Origin: Chanos chanos | Taxonomy: Eukaryota; Chordata; Actinopteri; Gonorynchiformes; Chanidae | Assembly: GCF_902362185.1 (NCBI RefSeq) | Contig: NC_044501.1 | Coordinates: forward strand, 18,578,990-18,642,989 | Reading direction: 5' to 3' | DNA: 64,000 nucleotides | Shown: positions 10,501-21,864 of the stretch, piece after piece | How positions within the stretch are numbered: position 1 is the stretch's first letter | How the letters are laid out: the number at the start of each line of letters is the position of its first letter | Made by a program: the position numbers and the translations under genes | Notes under the pieces: generated by a model | Seen by the model: the letters and a program-made list of their open reading frames with translations, nothing else | Told to the model about the DNA's origin: nothing | Database searches by the model: none

Positions 10501-13500
10501 CACTTTAATCTCTGTCTGGACAGTGAGTGACCATGTCTCCAAGTCCAAGTCTAAGTAACTGTCAACGCCTCCTTCAACAAAAAACACGGTCCATGTTACG
10601 ATCCCCTTGCTCCTTCCCCTCTCTGTATGGTTTTAAGAGGGTAAGTCCTACACACACCTGAAAAGAATTAGGATTGTTTTAAAAAAACAAACTCTTCTGT
10701 TGATGTGAGGAGAGAATAAAACGACTAATTATTTTATAGCTCATATGTTAGTGAGCTATAAAACGTAACCAAATACCGGACATTGTTGTGATCAATGTCA
10801 CACACCTAAATATACATATACTCAGTGATGAACCTACGTAGTCTCCGTCCGTGCGAGTCTGTAGTCTGCATCTGAGTGTCCTGAACGGTGGGACGTGCGA
10901 AGGCAAGAACAAGAAAAGGAGTGACTGATTGACGTCACTGTCGGAAAACTGTATTGAAGTCTGAGATGGTGCACTGGTCTTTATGATGCGATAGATAATA
11001 TCAGCGGTCCAAATGCGAGACGGACAGAGTAAGATAATCAGCGACAAAGAATGGGGTACGGCTTCGGCACCAAGAACGCGCGGGCATAAGCGAAGGACCA
11101 GAAACAAACGTTTTGAAAAACCGTAAGACAAAAGATATAAGTGAATGATTTGGGGGTGATTAAAATTTCGTGTGTGCTCGAGAGAGTCATCTCGGACGTT
11201 GTTTGCGATAATTAAGGTCGCTGTGGCAGCTGTCTCAGTTCGAGAATCTCCGGTCGAACCAAGCAACTTAACCGCGCAGTATGCACTTGGACAGCAATGC
11301 CCTCTCCGAGGATGCAGGAGATAAAATATCAGTTAAGTGCTGACGGGTGTTCTTTCAAAACGCGTGCGGTTCCGCATACAATCAGTCTTTCATTAACTTA
11401 AGGAACAGAGTGACGGGGGGACGCTTTCTAATAGATTTTCGTGGTTTCGTGTTCAGTTTTATATATAGTGTTTGAATTCGTTTGGCAATTTTGTTTTATA
11501 GTGAAACGTATACGGTGTAATCTCACCGTTCTTGGATTCTTTTCGTGAATGGAAAGAACAATAAAAAGGGAGGTCCTACCGGTCTTGGATTGATTCAGTA
11601 GGGAAAAGAGCAATAAAAAGGGACGTCTTATAGCTGGCCCACTTCCCGGGAATTCATTACCACTGGAGCCACTGACTTGTCCCCTCTGTGACCGCCGGCA
11701 GAGCAGGACAAGGTGACTAAGATGTGCCCAGAAACGCAACAGCGGTATCTCTACTCTTACAGTAGCCTACCAGTAAGATCCTTACGTGGAAACGGCTACT
11801 TGTTTTGATCAGTAATGTGAGAAAGCCCATTTTTACGAAATTTGAAGTACTTTTCACTTTCTGCCGGTTGTACTGCTAGCGTTCCGTAGAAATTACCTCT
11901 CACTTCAGGACCCTTCCTTCCGTTAAAACCTGTACGTCTCTCAGGTCCATCTTCGTTCTGAAGGTGCATCGTGTACTGGTTTCTTTACCCATTAATAGTG
12001 CTGAAAGCAATGGGAATAGTTTATGCCGTTTTGTCATAGCCATTTAGATGTAATTTAAGAGTGCACTCATCAAAGAGACGTAGAGAGGACGTTGCCACAG
12101 CACTTTGAAAAAGTGCCAGGCTTTCCCCCAACTCCTCTCTGGCACCTCCACGTTTTCTTTTATTCAGACGGTTCATGGCAATTAGAAATGTGCGGACACA
12201 CACGCACGCGGGCGCACGCACACTCACAGAGAAAGAGAAATTGCGAGAGCAGAGCAGTTCTCCTCTCGGAGCCAAGACCCTCAGACAAACTAAACTTAAT
12301 CAATAACAGTGGTCACCTGATCTTTGAACGTGCTTTGTCACTAAGAATCAAGATGAGATTTGGGCAGAAACACGCTGTACTGAAAGAAAATTCCTGAAGG
12401 TCAAGCAAGAGGAATATTAATAATTAAAATGATTTTGAGACCCTGAAAAACAATTCTGAGAGGTAGACACTGACAAATGTTACAGGTTTGTCTGACGGAT
12501 GTTTTCTCAGGAAATGTTCGTTAAAACAAAATGTCTCAGTAGTACAAAAACACACAGGATGAGTAGATGTATTTCCACTGCAGTAGCTCTTTTCTGCCGA
12601 GAGCAGGTGTCAGTTTAGTGTTGCTGTGGTGGATTAACTAGAAACTGAAGAAACCTTTAAAAAACAGTGTTATCATTTGATGCACTGGCAATACCAAAAA
12701 TATTCGTGTTCATTGTCCATTCTAATTATTAAAAATGTCTTAGCTCGGCTGTACAAGGAGAGAAGTGATGTCACTCCAGCGAACTTTTTACAGTAAAGAC
12801 TGTGCCCAGAGGGAGAGGAAAAAATGAGGAGAGAATGGTCAGGGCGTGCTCCACTTTAATCCTTAAACATTATAATCCATTTGTGTTATAATCTATGATA
12901 TAAAAGTGAGAATCTCAGAAAAGAAAATCATATGTTCAGACTTTTTTCATGGCCCAGTAAGTTGACGCTGACTGTTAATTTTATTACCTTTGAAATAAGG
13001 ATGTTTTTTACACAAAATTTAAGGCATAGTGTGTTGATTGCATTCCGTGTAGAGAGCACTTCAGTTAACTCTGTACATTTTCTGCTGACGAGAAGAAAAT
13101 GTAGCTGAGATATATGACTGCATCAGATACAATATTGCATTTCTCCACCATTTGTGAGAGAATAAGAGAATATCAAAAATGAAGAGTGTAAGAAAAATCA
13201 TGTAAAATCATGGTTCTCCAGTCCTCCAAGTTATCAAAGTGAAGATCCATGTCAAAAATCAAACATCATGCTTTCAGTCCTTTACTTCACACCACACCTG
13301 CCATGACCATGTTTAAGGCTGCAATGAATATACTAATGGCTTATACAGCTGATAGCGAATTCTGTTTGTATACAAAGACCATCTATACAATAGGTATACC
13401 TAAATGAACATAGGCAGAAGAGTGCGTGAGGTAACTGTTACTGAGGTCATGTTGAAACGTGTGACATTGACTGATAAGAACCAGCTGTGAGTGGGGCGTC

Positions 13501-13639
13501 TAAGCATATTCACACTAATGACTGTGATGACAGGCTGTTTTGGACAGAGTGTTTACCTGGGAAACTCTTCAGCCAATCAGAGACCACAGAGCTGGGTTGA
13601 TGTGACAAACAGAGGGACCTCAGCCCTCCACAACTGGAT

Positions 13640-13786
13640 TTGGTCTACTTAATTCTCATTTACTCATTATCTAAGCTGCTTATCCTAATTAGGGTTGCAG
13701 GGGGTTGCTGGAGCCTATCCCAGCATTCACTGGGCTAAAGGTGGTGAAACACCCTGTACAGGTCACCAGTCCATTACAGCCTAGTT
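13640..13786 (-). mobile_element. 5'-truncated tail of a teleost tRNA-headed SINE
   Basis: The core AAGCTGCTTATCCTAATTAG and the following GGAGCCTATCCCAGC block match the 3' body of the full copy at 31900-32265, in the same orientation. The tRNA-like head is missing. Only short and doubtful flanking duplication (TTAATTC) is visible. Confidence 0.7.
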
Positions 13787-14163
13787 AATTCACCTGTGCT
13801 AACTGTTTTTATCCATTTATTTTAATTTAGTTTTCCAAAATTTAATCCAAAGCCAAAATGTAACATAAAGTAAAGCGTTGGTCTGGAGAGTATATGATTT
13901 ACTATTGGCTATTGGCACAAGGATGCAAAACTTCAAAAGTGCAAGCCAATTCAGAGTTAATGTGTTTTCACTTACTACTGCGATGCCAGTCCTGACCACT
14001 GGGGGGCAACACACATGCACTGAGTGGAGGTATGCACATTAATCATAAAATCAGAGGTGAATTAGGATTAGGTGTGTTAGGTGACAGGATAATTCTTAAC
14101 ACTTTACAATGAAATACTCACAGAAAAGAAGCTACTGAAACATAAAAGTTGCAAAACTTGAAT

Positions 14164-14556
14164 GAAATGAAAGGAAATTCTCTTTATTGTCATCCCTGTC
14201 ATGTACACTCACAGTACACACAGCGGGATGAAATTGCATGTCCTCAGGATCATGGTAGGTAGCCGCTGCACTTCACGTGGACTGCCATCGTGGACCATGG
14301 ATCTGACGTAGCTGCACTCATGGGCACGCTGCCATCTCGATTTTCATCCTCTCCATTTAACCCATCCATGAGCAGTGAACGCACACACACTAGGAGCAAT
14401 GAACAGTGCTCCTAGTGTGTTAAATGGCGGTTAAGTGCGCTGCTCAAGGGCAATCGCTGTTCATTCACTCCCTCCACTCACATTTTTCCTGCCGGTCCAG
14501 GGGATCGAACCGGCGACCTTTCAGTCCCAAGCCTGCTTCTCTAACCTTTATCAGCC
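14164..14556 (-). mobile_element. second tRNA-derived SINE family copy (head partly lost)
   Basis: Read on the - strand it begins GGTTAGAGAAGCAGGCTTGG, followed by a B-box-like GGTTCGATCCC (polymerase III promoter element). It then has a body rich in short inverted repeats and a tail GACAATAAAGAGAATTTCC like those of fish LINE 3' ends. The first bases of the tRNA head, including the A box, are missing at 14556. An internal perfect 13-bp inverted repeat sits around 14384-14420. Confidence 0.65.
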
Positions 14557-14812
14557 TGAAAAAGCTACAGGTTGTGTACACCACTTGCATGTCAAGAACA
14601 CTTTTTGTCATGTAGAAGAAACAGTCACTACAACCATCTCTTCACACTTTCCCCTCACTGCAGTAATCTCATTAGCCTCTAGACATCCATGTCTCGAGCA
14701 CTGATGCAGGATTACCGGTGATCAGATCCAATATTCACAATTTTTACGATCATTGGAACTGTTATTTTAACGGATATGCTACTTCATTTTATATGAAGCA
14801 GGTGCTCCTGTG

Positions 14813-15013
14813 ATGCAGCCCCCGTCCTGTAAACGGTTGTGCTGTAGTTGTAGTCTGGCTCAATGTCCCGTCTGCATCCAGAGGAACGTGAAAGAGAATC
14901 GCCTTGATGCATTTTCTTTCTTCACCGAGAGGATATGTAAGAACCCAAAGCTGCAGAAGTCATTTGGTAGATGGCAAAAAGAGCACAGAAAGTCTACAAA
15001 ACTAACTAGGTAA
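14813..15013 (+). other. unrecognised exon-like open frame
   Basis: A 66-codon frame begins MQPPSCKRLCC, is cysteine-rich early on (CSCSLAQCPVC), then turns basic (FGRWQKEHRKSTKLTR), and ends at a stop overlapping a GTAAC sequence. No family is recognised. Composition looks more coding-like than the surroundings, but no clear acceptor or partner exon was found. It may be a transposon scrap or chance. Confidence 0.15.
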
Positions 15014-16296
15014 CATACTGTAGTGACACACACATGCACGCCTCATACATTTCACTCAGGTTACTGGGGGGAGAGGTGCCTTAGTTGGTTAGTTGGGGGC
15101 GGGGGGGGGCACTGAGGAGGAGGAGCAAAACGAGAGGATTGCCAGTTTTGTCTGATTGATAGAGTTTTGCTTTGGAGGATGTTTTTTGTTTTGTTCTCAG
15201 GCATCTCTCCCAACCCAGAGATTGTTGTAAATCACCTGTTAATTGAGTAAAGAGTTCGGAACGTTACCTGTCGTCCGTCAGTGGAAAAGACTGAGAGATA
15301 AGAGTTGGACTACGACACAACAATACTTTCCCTAACTCTCTTATGTCTGTGTTGGTGGCCCTAACTCCCACACACGAGCGTTCTCTGCTCTGACTGTGGT
15401 TTCTAGCCCGCACTCACCATTATGGGCGTTCCATTAGGCTATTAAAATAACTTCACCCTGCTTATCAAGTCAAAACAACTCAGACTCTACATTCTCTTAT
15501 CTGCTTTGCTTCCACTCTGCCGTCAAAGTAGAATTCCTCTCAACATTTGAGCGCGTAGAGAAACTTTCCCGCTGTTCTTCGTTCTTTCTCGCTGTTTTCA
15601 CCAATCCTCCGGTCTCCACTGAAGCCAGAAAAAATGAATGGTGGTTGGCACTGGCAGTGAAAAATTGGCACATGTGCGGGTCAAACACACAAGCACAAAT
15701 CTTGAGATGGCAGCTGTCGGTACATTTTATACCTTTAGAACCACGTCCGGCAATTTGTTTGACAAAATACTTACAATTTTATGTAGGCCTACTCTGGGAG
15801 CTCCATTCACTTTATTATTTTCACACCATGTTAAAATGTTCGATATTTTTCATGATTTATTATTTCATCAAACATAAGCTTATTTAAAGGAACCGTTGTG
15901 TTGGGATTTGTGTCACTGTAAATTTTGACACATTTTTTCATATTTACTGCAAATGAATATTGGCCCCAAATATCGGTCATCGATCTCCTTGATTACTAAT
16001 AATCAGTACCCATATGGGCCCTGAAAAAAAAGGTATTTGTCAAGTTATTTTACCTAACTATCCATAATCCCATGTACAAATGTGGAGCTTGTCCAGTTTA
16101 TCTCTGGTCCTAACTGTTATGACCTGAGGGCCTAATCTGTTCCTAGCCCTCATAATAAATAATAACTTGCATTGAGGTTCTACTTTACTTTATGACAGGA
16201 GCCAAAAATCTGATAACAGAACAGTATATCGGTCAAATGCTTTAACTCCTCTCTGCTCAAACTGTTTTAAGAAAAGGTCATCTCTCTCTGTGTTTG

Positions 16297-16343
<47 letters not shown>

Positions 16344-16471
16344 TGAGATATTATCTCTGCATGGAACGACAAGTGGTTTAGCAGGTGGGTTTAACACCCT
16401 TTATCTTAAGAGGGAAAGATCAGATTAGAGAAGAATTGCAATAAACTTCCTTTCATTACACATTAAAAGCA

Positions 16472-16503
<32 letters not shown>

Positions 16504-18873
16504 CATCCTTTGACAAGGAAAACACGATTTCCATCATGTTCAGTGCTTCATATCACGTAGGCAAAAAAGGCCAAACCTCAATTTTTCATCCATGAAGACG
16601 AGTCAGTCAATTCTTATGGTACTGCATTTGTGACATTTTTGGCCTGATAATGGAACAAATCTTGAAAGCAAAGCCGAATGTCCACGTTATCACGGCACGA
16701 TTTGTTTGTTTAGCTCTTAGCGTTTTAATGTTTATGATACAGTCAATAAATCCCACCAATGTGTTGATCTATGAGATACTCTATCACAGGTCAAAGGTTC
16801 ATTATATCATATACACAAGACTGGCTTCTCAGACAAGACTTCAACTTAATCTTTTACAATGTTGCTGCTAGTAATTCACTGTCTGTGTCAGCCGTGCTTG
16901 TTATGTCCAGGTTAGTAATATGTTTTTTTTGTATTGTATGTTGTACAAGTTTTACTCAGTACATTTTGTTCCTAATATTTATTGATCAGTACTTTTGGGG
17001 GGTGGGGGTTTGTCCTCAGTATTTATTGTGCGTTATTTATTTGTTTTATGTGGCACTGTGGTCCCTGTGTAATGCAGTCTTGTTCCCCTGTATCTATGAA
17101 TCATGCATATTTGGAAATGACAATAAAAGCAGTCTAAGTACTGTAAAATGTCATTCCCCATTCAAAATGCACTAAGGTCCAGGAAACCAAACAGCAGTTT
17201 TGTTCCTGATAAAAGTAGCCAATCATATACAGTAGTATCAAGCCAGTATGCTTTATATCAGAAGGCTGAAGTTTTTTTATTGTTCTCAATCATGACAAAT
17301 TCGTAGGCAAACGACATTGATTATACCGGTTTAAAGCTCTTTTAAATATCAGGAGTACTTAAAACATAGAGACACATGACACTGTTACCAGGAAAAAAGG
17401 ATGCATACAATCACACAGGTAAACTAACTCTCCTTACATACCACATAAGTGTATATTAAATGAACTGGATTCAATGTTCAGTGAATACTCAGTTTCTGTG
17501 TGTAGTTCAGTAATAACAAACACACATGTGCAGTGAATTTTGCCGGGCCTTTCTGTGGGTGATGGGGCAGCGGACACGTGCTGGTCACTGAGGAAGGCAC
17601 CTGTCATTTAAGGGGATCAGAGAGTATACCGGGCAAGCCTGCAGTAATTAAGCCCTGTTAAACCACGCAGTTTAAGCCCTTAAGCAGGCAAGGGAAAGCC
17701 AGTGTCAGAAGAGTGAAGAGTCAGAGAATCAGAGAGCCGCTGTACATGGCTAAGACACGTGGTCTCCTTAATTACTCAAGGCCTTTGAGGCCGTGAGTGT
17801 GCTTGTTAATTTAGACGAAAACCGTTAACACTTAACGTCAACATTGCAGAATGAACGAAAACACAATTTCAGAAATGATAGAGTAATACTTTTAAGGTAT
17901 ATGGATTGTTCAACTTGTCCCTGACGGGTATTTTTCCTTGCTTGGCTTTTGCAGTTATGATTTGTTTCATCCCGTTCCCTTCAGAACAATTAAAAACACT
18001 GTCATCTCTGTGACTGACACGTTAGGTTTGAATTCTTTCTAAATATTTTGCATTCTGAAACACATCTCTGTGTTTTACTGGTCTTTCATAGCACAAGTTT
18101 TCTAATAAGTCACATTAAAATGAGTATAAAACACATATAGAACCCTTTTCAACTGCATTTTAATTACTCCTTCTTTATAAGATGTTTCCATTACTTTGTC
18201 AAGCTCTTACTCTTTGCCTATTCCAAAAGAACTCTACACTTCAGCAACAGTTAGGCCAATTTTAAGGAAGCAATCCCGTCATTCAGGGTCAATGGTCATC
18301 CCTTTCAAGAAGGCTTTCCCCTCAGGCTATTATAACTTTACATCACGACATTCAAGTAACATACACTCAACATGTTCTCTAAGCTGTCTCTAAACATGGA
18401 CTCTAAGATATCCTGATGGGTGGTTTCAGTGGGTTTTAATTGTCTATGCATGAAAATAACTTCTCCAGAGGTGTCTGCTCATTTACAAATGTGTCAGTAA
18501 TGTTACACATGACTGAATTAATGCCTGGTATCAAGTTTTGATCGCCCTAAACCCCACAAAAGACCGCTCAAATGATGTTTCCAATTAAAAAGCACCAAAA
18601 AATACTGCAACTTGTGAATTTACAGTTTATCAGCTACTCATTCAAAGGAGCACACAATCTGCATTTAAGCCTGAAAAAAAAAAATCTCAAACATGATCCA
18701 CATTGTGCAACTGTATGACTGTCTCTATGCCAGAAAATTTCACAGTGACGAAGAACCAATCACCGCATATGACTGTGAATGATGGAATCCATTGATGCTT
18801 TACGTTACGTGTAAGAGTCAATGGCCTTTCCACCAATCAGCAGTTGATCCTGTGTGCTGTTTCCTGGGTTGTC

Positions 18874-19725
18874 TCAGATGCTCTTCTGATTGGACTTGTC
18901 AAATTTGCCCAGTGTCGCTGCCCCCGTGGCGCTCTCCACCCCTCGCAGCCACTCAGCACATTTCAGCAGCACGCTCTCGTCCACACCCCGATCTTCATCT
19001 TCATACTCCACATCATCGTACCTGTGTCTCTCGTTCAGGAGTGACACCTTCATGAGCACGCTGGCATCTTGCGGCCCGCTCCCCAGTCGGCCCATCGGGG
19101 CATGAGCATGTGATGAGCCCTGAGGCCCCATCCGTGGGTTCTTCAAGGAGGGGTTGCGTCTGCGAAGCCCCGTGTCCGTGCTGTTTTTGGCTGTGCGGAG
19201 CTGTTTCTCACGGTTGCGCCTCTGTAAGAGAAGGACAGCCTCAGGAGTCAGGCTGAGGGCGAAACGCACAGCCCCGACCTCCTTTGTCTCGTTTTTCTCA
19301 TGAGATCTGGAGTGGCCCAACGAGGCAACTATACCGCGAGACTCTGTAGAGCTGGGCGATTTGGTGTTGTTGCTAGAACTGGTCGTGGCTGAAGCGCTGT
19401 TGTCGGGGCCGGTAGCTGCCAAGGAGCTGGTGGTTAAGGAATTGGTTGCCTCGACATCGTTACCAGAGCTAGCTGTTGATCCATCGATAAGGTCTATGGG
19501 CCGGGGAGTGGTAATCCAAGAGCTCTTTCCATCCGGACGCAGCCCAAGACTGGTGGGTAACCTACTCTTATGAGGTGTGGCTTTTTTCCCCAGCAGTTTC
19601 AGTTTCTCCTTTACTGAGCCTCTCTCCTCGGTGCCTTTCACTGTCAGAAGGGGTGAGGGGCAGGCTTGCTTCTCCTTACTGGGACCTGAGATGGTCCTTG
19701 GGCGGTTAACCGGTGGAAACGGCAT
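18874..19725 (-). CDS. prr18: prr18, proline-rich protein 18 (intact single coding exon)
   Basis: PRR18 is a vertebrate protein of unknown biochemical role, known mainly from expression in brain. The 283-residue product starts MPFPPVNRP, as human PRR18 starts MPFPP. It has a long low-complexity Ser/Thr/Asn-rich middle (about residues 90-160) where the mammalian protein is Pro/Ala-rich. Two conserved blocks follow: RFALSLTPEAVLLLQRR at about residues 150-175, and the hallmark C-terminus with VSLLNERHRYDDVEYEDE and CAEWLRGVESA. The ATG at 19725 is chosen by this match; the open frame runs upstream only through non-ATG codons and would add an unrelated hydrophobic stretch. There are no introns in the coding part, as in mammals. 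No domain of known function can be named. Confidence 0.93.
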   Translation of the reverse strand: MPFPPVNRPRTISGPSKEKQACPSPLLTVKGTEERGSVKEKLKLLGKKATPHKSRLPTSLGLRPDGKSSWITTPRPIDLIDGSTASSGNDVEATNSLTTSSLAATGPDNSASATTSSSNNTKSPSSTESRGIVASLGHSRSHEKNETKEVGAVRFALSLTPEAVLLLQRRNREKQLRTAKNSTDTGLRRRNPSLKNPRMGPQGSSHAHAPMGRLGSGPQDASVLMKVSLLNERHRYDDVEYEDEDRGVDESVLLKCAEWLRGVESATGAATLGKFDKSNQKSI

Positions 19726-20644
19726 CTTGACTAGGAAAAGAAACAGATACGATAGGAACTCCGTCTTGGAGGAGAACCGGGAGAAAAACTTTGGAGCATG
19801 TTCTGAAAAGGGTCTCTCATGTTCGGCTGAAGGGGCTGAGCTCCTGTCCCCAACTCCCCACATGCACCTCTCTCTCACCCTTGGTAACTGTCACCGTAGA
19901 AACCGCACCCAGGCACTGCTCTGACTTTTATAGACAAAGTGGAGTGTGTGAGAGTGTGTGAGCGGTGAGGGAATCCTCCAGATCTGGTAAGCCGTACACG
20001 TGTGGATTACCGTGACCAGGTTACATAATATACCATGCAAGCTAACTAACCGTGCCACACAGTCACCTGATACATCTTGTCCTTTAATTGTATTTAATAA
20101 AGGTTTCACAAGGTAGTCAAACACCCACAATGCAATACTGTCAGATGTGTTAAGTTTTCAATTCAATTTCCAAACAGCTGAATGCAAACTCCACATGGAT
20201 CATCTGAGCCAGATGAAATCAGGGTATTTGACACTGTATTGTGCTGTGGTGTGTGTTGACACAAGAAAGTGAAATACATCATATGGTGTAAATCTTGAGT
20301 GTGTATGAGAGAGAGGATCAGAAAGTGTATGATATTCACATTCATTTTCCTCACGTGTTTCAAAGCAATTCTCTATAAAAAGGATCTAAGATCTCACCAC
20401 AGCTAATCCCTCAAAAAGGCCATCTAATCCCTCTGGTAAATACACACACACCTACACATCTCCTGCAAGACAGTAGTAAATACACACACTTCCTCCAAGA
20501 CTGACACGAGAGATCATGAAGCTCATTTAGTTTTATTGTCACAAACAAGTACAAAAGCCATATGATAGACTAAAATGTCAGCTCGATGGATGAACACAGG
20601 GAAAAAAAGCGCACAAACACACACACACACGCATATGGTAAGGT
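19726..20644. other. prr18 5' flank and LITAF-A 3' flank
   Basis: Spacer without a gene. The part next to 19726 should hold the prr18 5' UTR and promoter. A reverse poly(A) signal for LITAF-A (TTTATT at 20532-20537) lies about 110 bases beyond that gene's stop. Nothing else is recognised. Confidence 0.5.
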
Positions 20645-20937
20645 TCACGTCACACAGCACGTTCTGCGGTGAACGTGCAGCAGCCGGCGACAGCACGGGC
20701 AGAAGTGATAGACATCTTTAAAATGCTTCACAAAAAACGGAATAAGACAGCAGCCCAGCACTAACCTATAACATACAAACAGCTCAGTCACATCCAGTTC
20801 TAACAGACACACACACTAAGTTGTGTGTCCATGCAGGGGTATATTATTCAGAGAAGTGTGGATGCATTTATAAGGTGTAACTGTGTATATGTACATGCAA
20901 CCTTGTATGATGCATGTATGTATTTGGGGTGTGTGTG

Positions 20938-20972
<35 letters not shown>

Positions 20973-21864
20973 GGGGGTCTTACCCACACAGGATGAATAA
21001 CACACATATGATCCAAGCGAATGTTCCAGCACGGTACATGATGGAGGTCATGACCTGCTGCTGGCATGATGGACAGGTTGTCAGTCCAGAGTCAGAGCCA
21101 AGGGATGTCTCATAACTGACCAGCTTCAGTCTGGGAGGAGAACCTAAGAGAGAGGGAGATAGGGAGAGAAAGAGAGACTGCATCAATACCATAAACTGAA
21201 GGGTTCCTGGTGTTAACCTTTAGCGTAAAAGGCGAATGCCAGGAGTCTGCAGATTTAGCTTATCAGTATGTGAAATGTATAAGATTTAAAGGTTGGGTTT
21301 AGTAAGATGTTGCTGTTAAAATTGCCGGTGGTCATAAACTATGGAGTGGAGTTTTAGTGTTAACCTTGCATGGGAGTCTCAGCAGGATGTGGAAGGCTCC
21401 CTCTAGGGGGAGTGAAGGGTGCATGCACGTGATAAACCCCCACGTTGTCATTATAAGACCTCGTCTCCACTGCCAAAACACACACACACACACACACACC
21501 TCAGAATGACAAGTCATCAAATAAAACCCAATCTTTACTGTCCATGATTAAAGGAAATATGCTGATTTCAAGGGGCAACTATAGGGTAAGTGAATTCCCC
21601 TTAGTTAATTACACATAACTGTGAATGAAAATGTGTTCTTCCAGCATCACCCTTTAACGTCATTCTTGAGTAGGAGCGTAGTATGTGACCTCTTGAAAAT
21701 AAAAAGTGCAAATTATACCCCCTAAGCCAAACACGCGCTTGAGCTCACTCTTAACAGATGCACAAATGTTCGGATATAATTGCTTTTACAAACGTGGATA
21801 CAATACCTGGTATGACATATGGGGGTGGAATACATTCCGAATCCGCTGCAGAGTTAAAACTCAT
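20645..21864 (-). CDS. LITAF-domain protein A (complete, three coding exons)
   Basis: LITAF-domain proteins are small zinc-binding, monotopic membrane proteins of late endosomes and lysosomes. Exons are 21807-21864, 20984-21143 and 20645-20765, phases 1 and 2, giving 112 residues, short for the family (human LITAF 161). The start MSFNSAADSECIPPPYV brings one PPxY motif (PPPY), a binding site for NEDD4-type WW domains. The LITAF domain follows: first knuckle TTCPSCQQQV, hydrophobic segment AWIICVLFILCGLVLGCC, then IPFFVKHFKDVYHFCPCC with the second knuckle. The last acceptor is taken as TATAG at 20766, because it keeps the LVLGCC residues seen in other members; a TTAG 4 bases further on breaks the frame. 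The acceptor for the first coding exon lies at 21878. It could equally be called a CDIP1-like gene; orthology is not settled. Confidence 0.88.

Larger units (their letters stand above)
10501..18873. other. spacer between the urotensin receptor and prr18
   Basis: This 8.4 kb has no supported gene. It holds the 5' flank of the receptor (10.5-12.3 kb, richer in CpG), two SINE-derived pieces (13.64-13.79 and 14.16-14.56 kb), an unrecognised exon-like frame at 14813-15013, (GT)n at about 16300-16336, (CT)n at about 16472-16495, and a GC-richer island at 17.54-17.83 kb that could be a conserved non-coding element. The remainder shows only short frames without family resemblance. Confidence 0.5.

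Noticed and set aside
10501-10587. Longer N-terminus for the urotensin receptor
   Set aside because: The extension begins at a GTG codon; the first ATG in frame is at 10500 and gives 388 residues, the usual length.
19726-19878. 51-residue N-terminal extension of prr18
   Set aside because: It starts at a non-ATG codon, and the family starts MPFPP at 19725.
20645-20760. TTAG acceptor at 20761 for the last LITAF-A exon
   Set aside because: It breaks the reading frame with the donor at 20984; the TATAG acceptor at 20766 keeps the frame and the LVLGCC residues.
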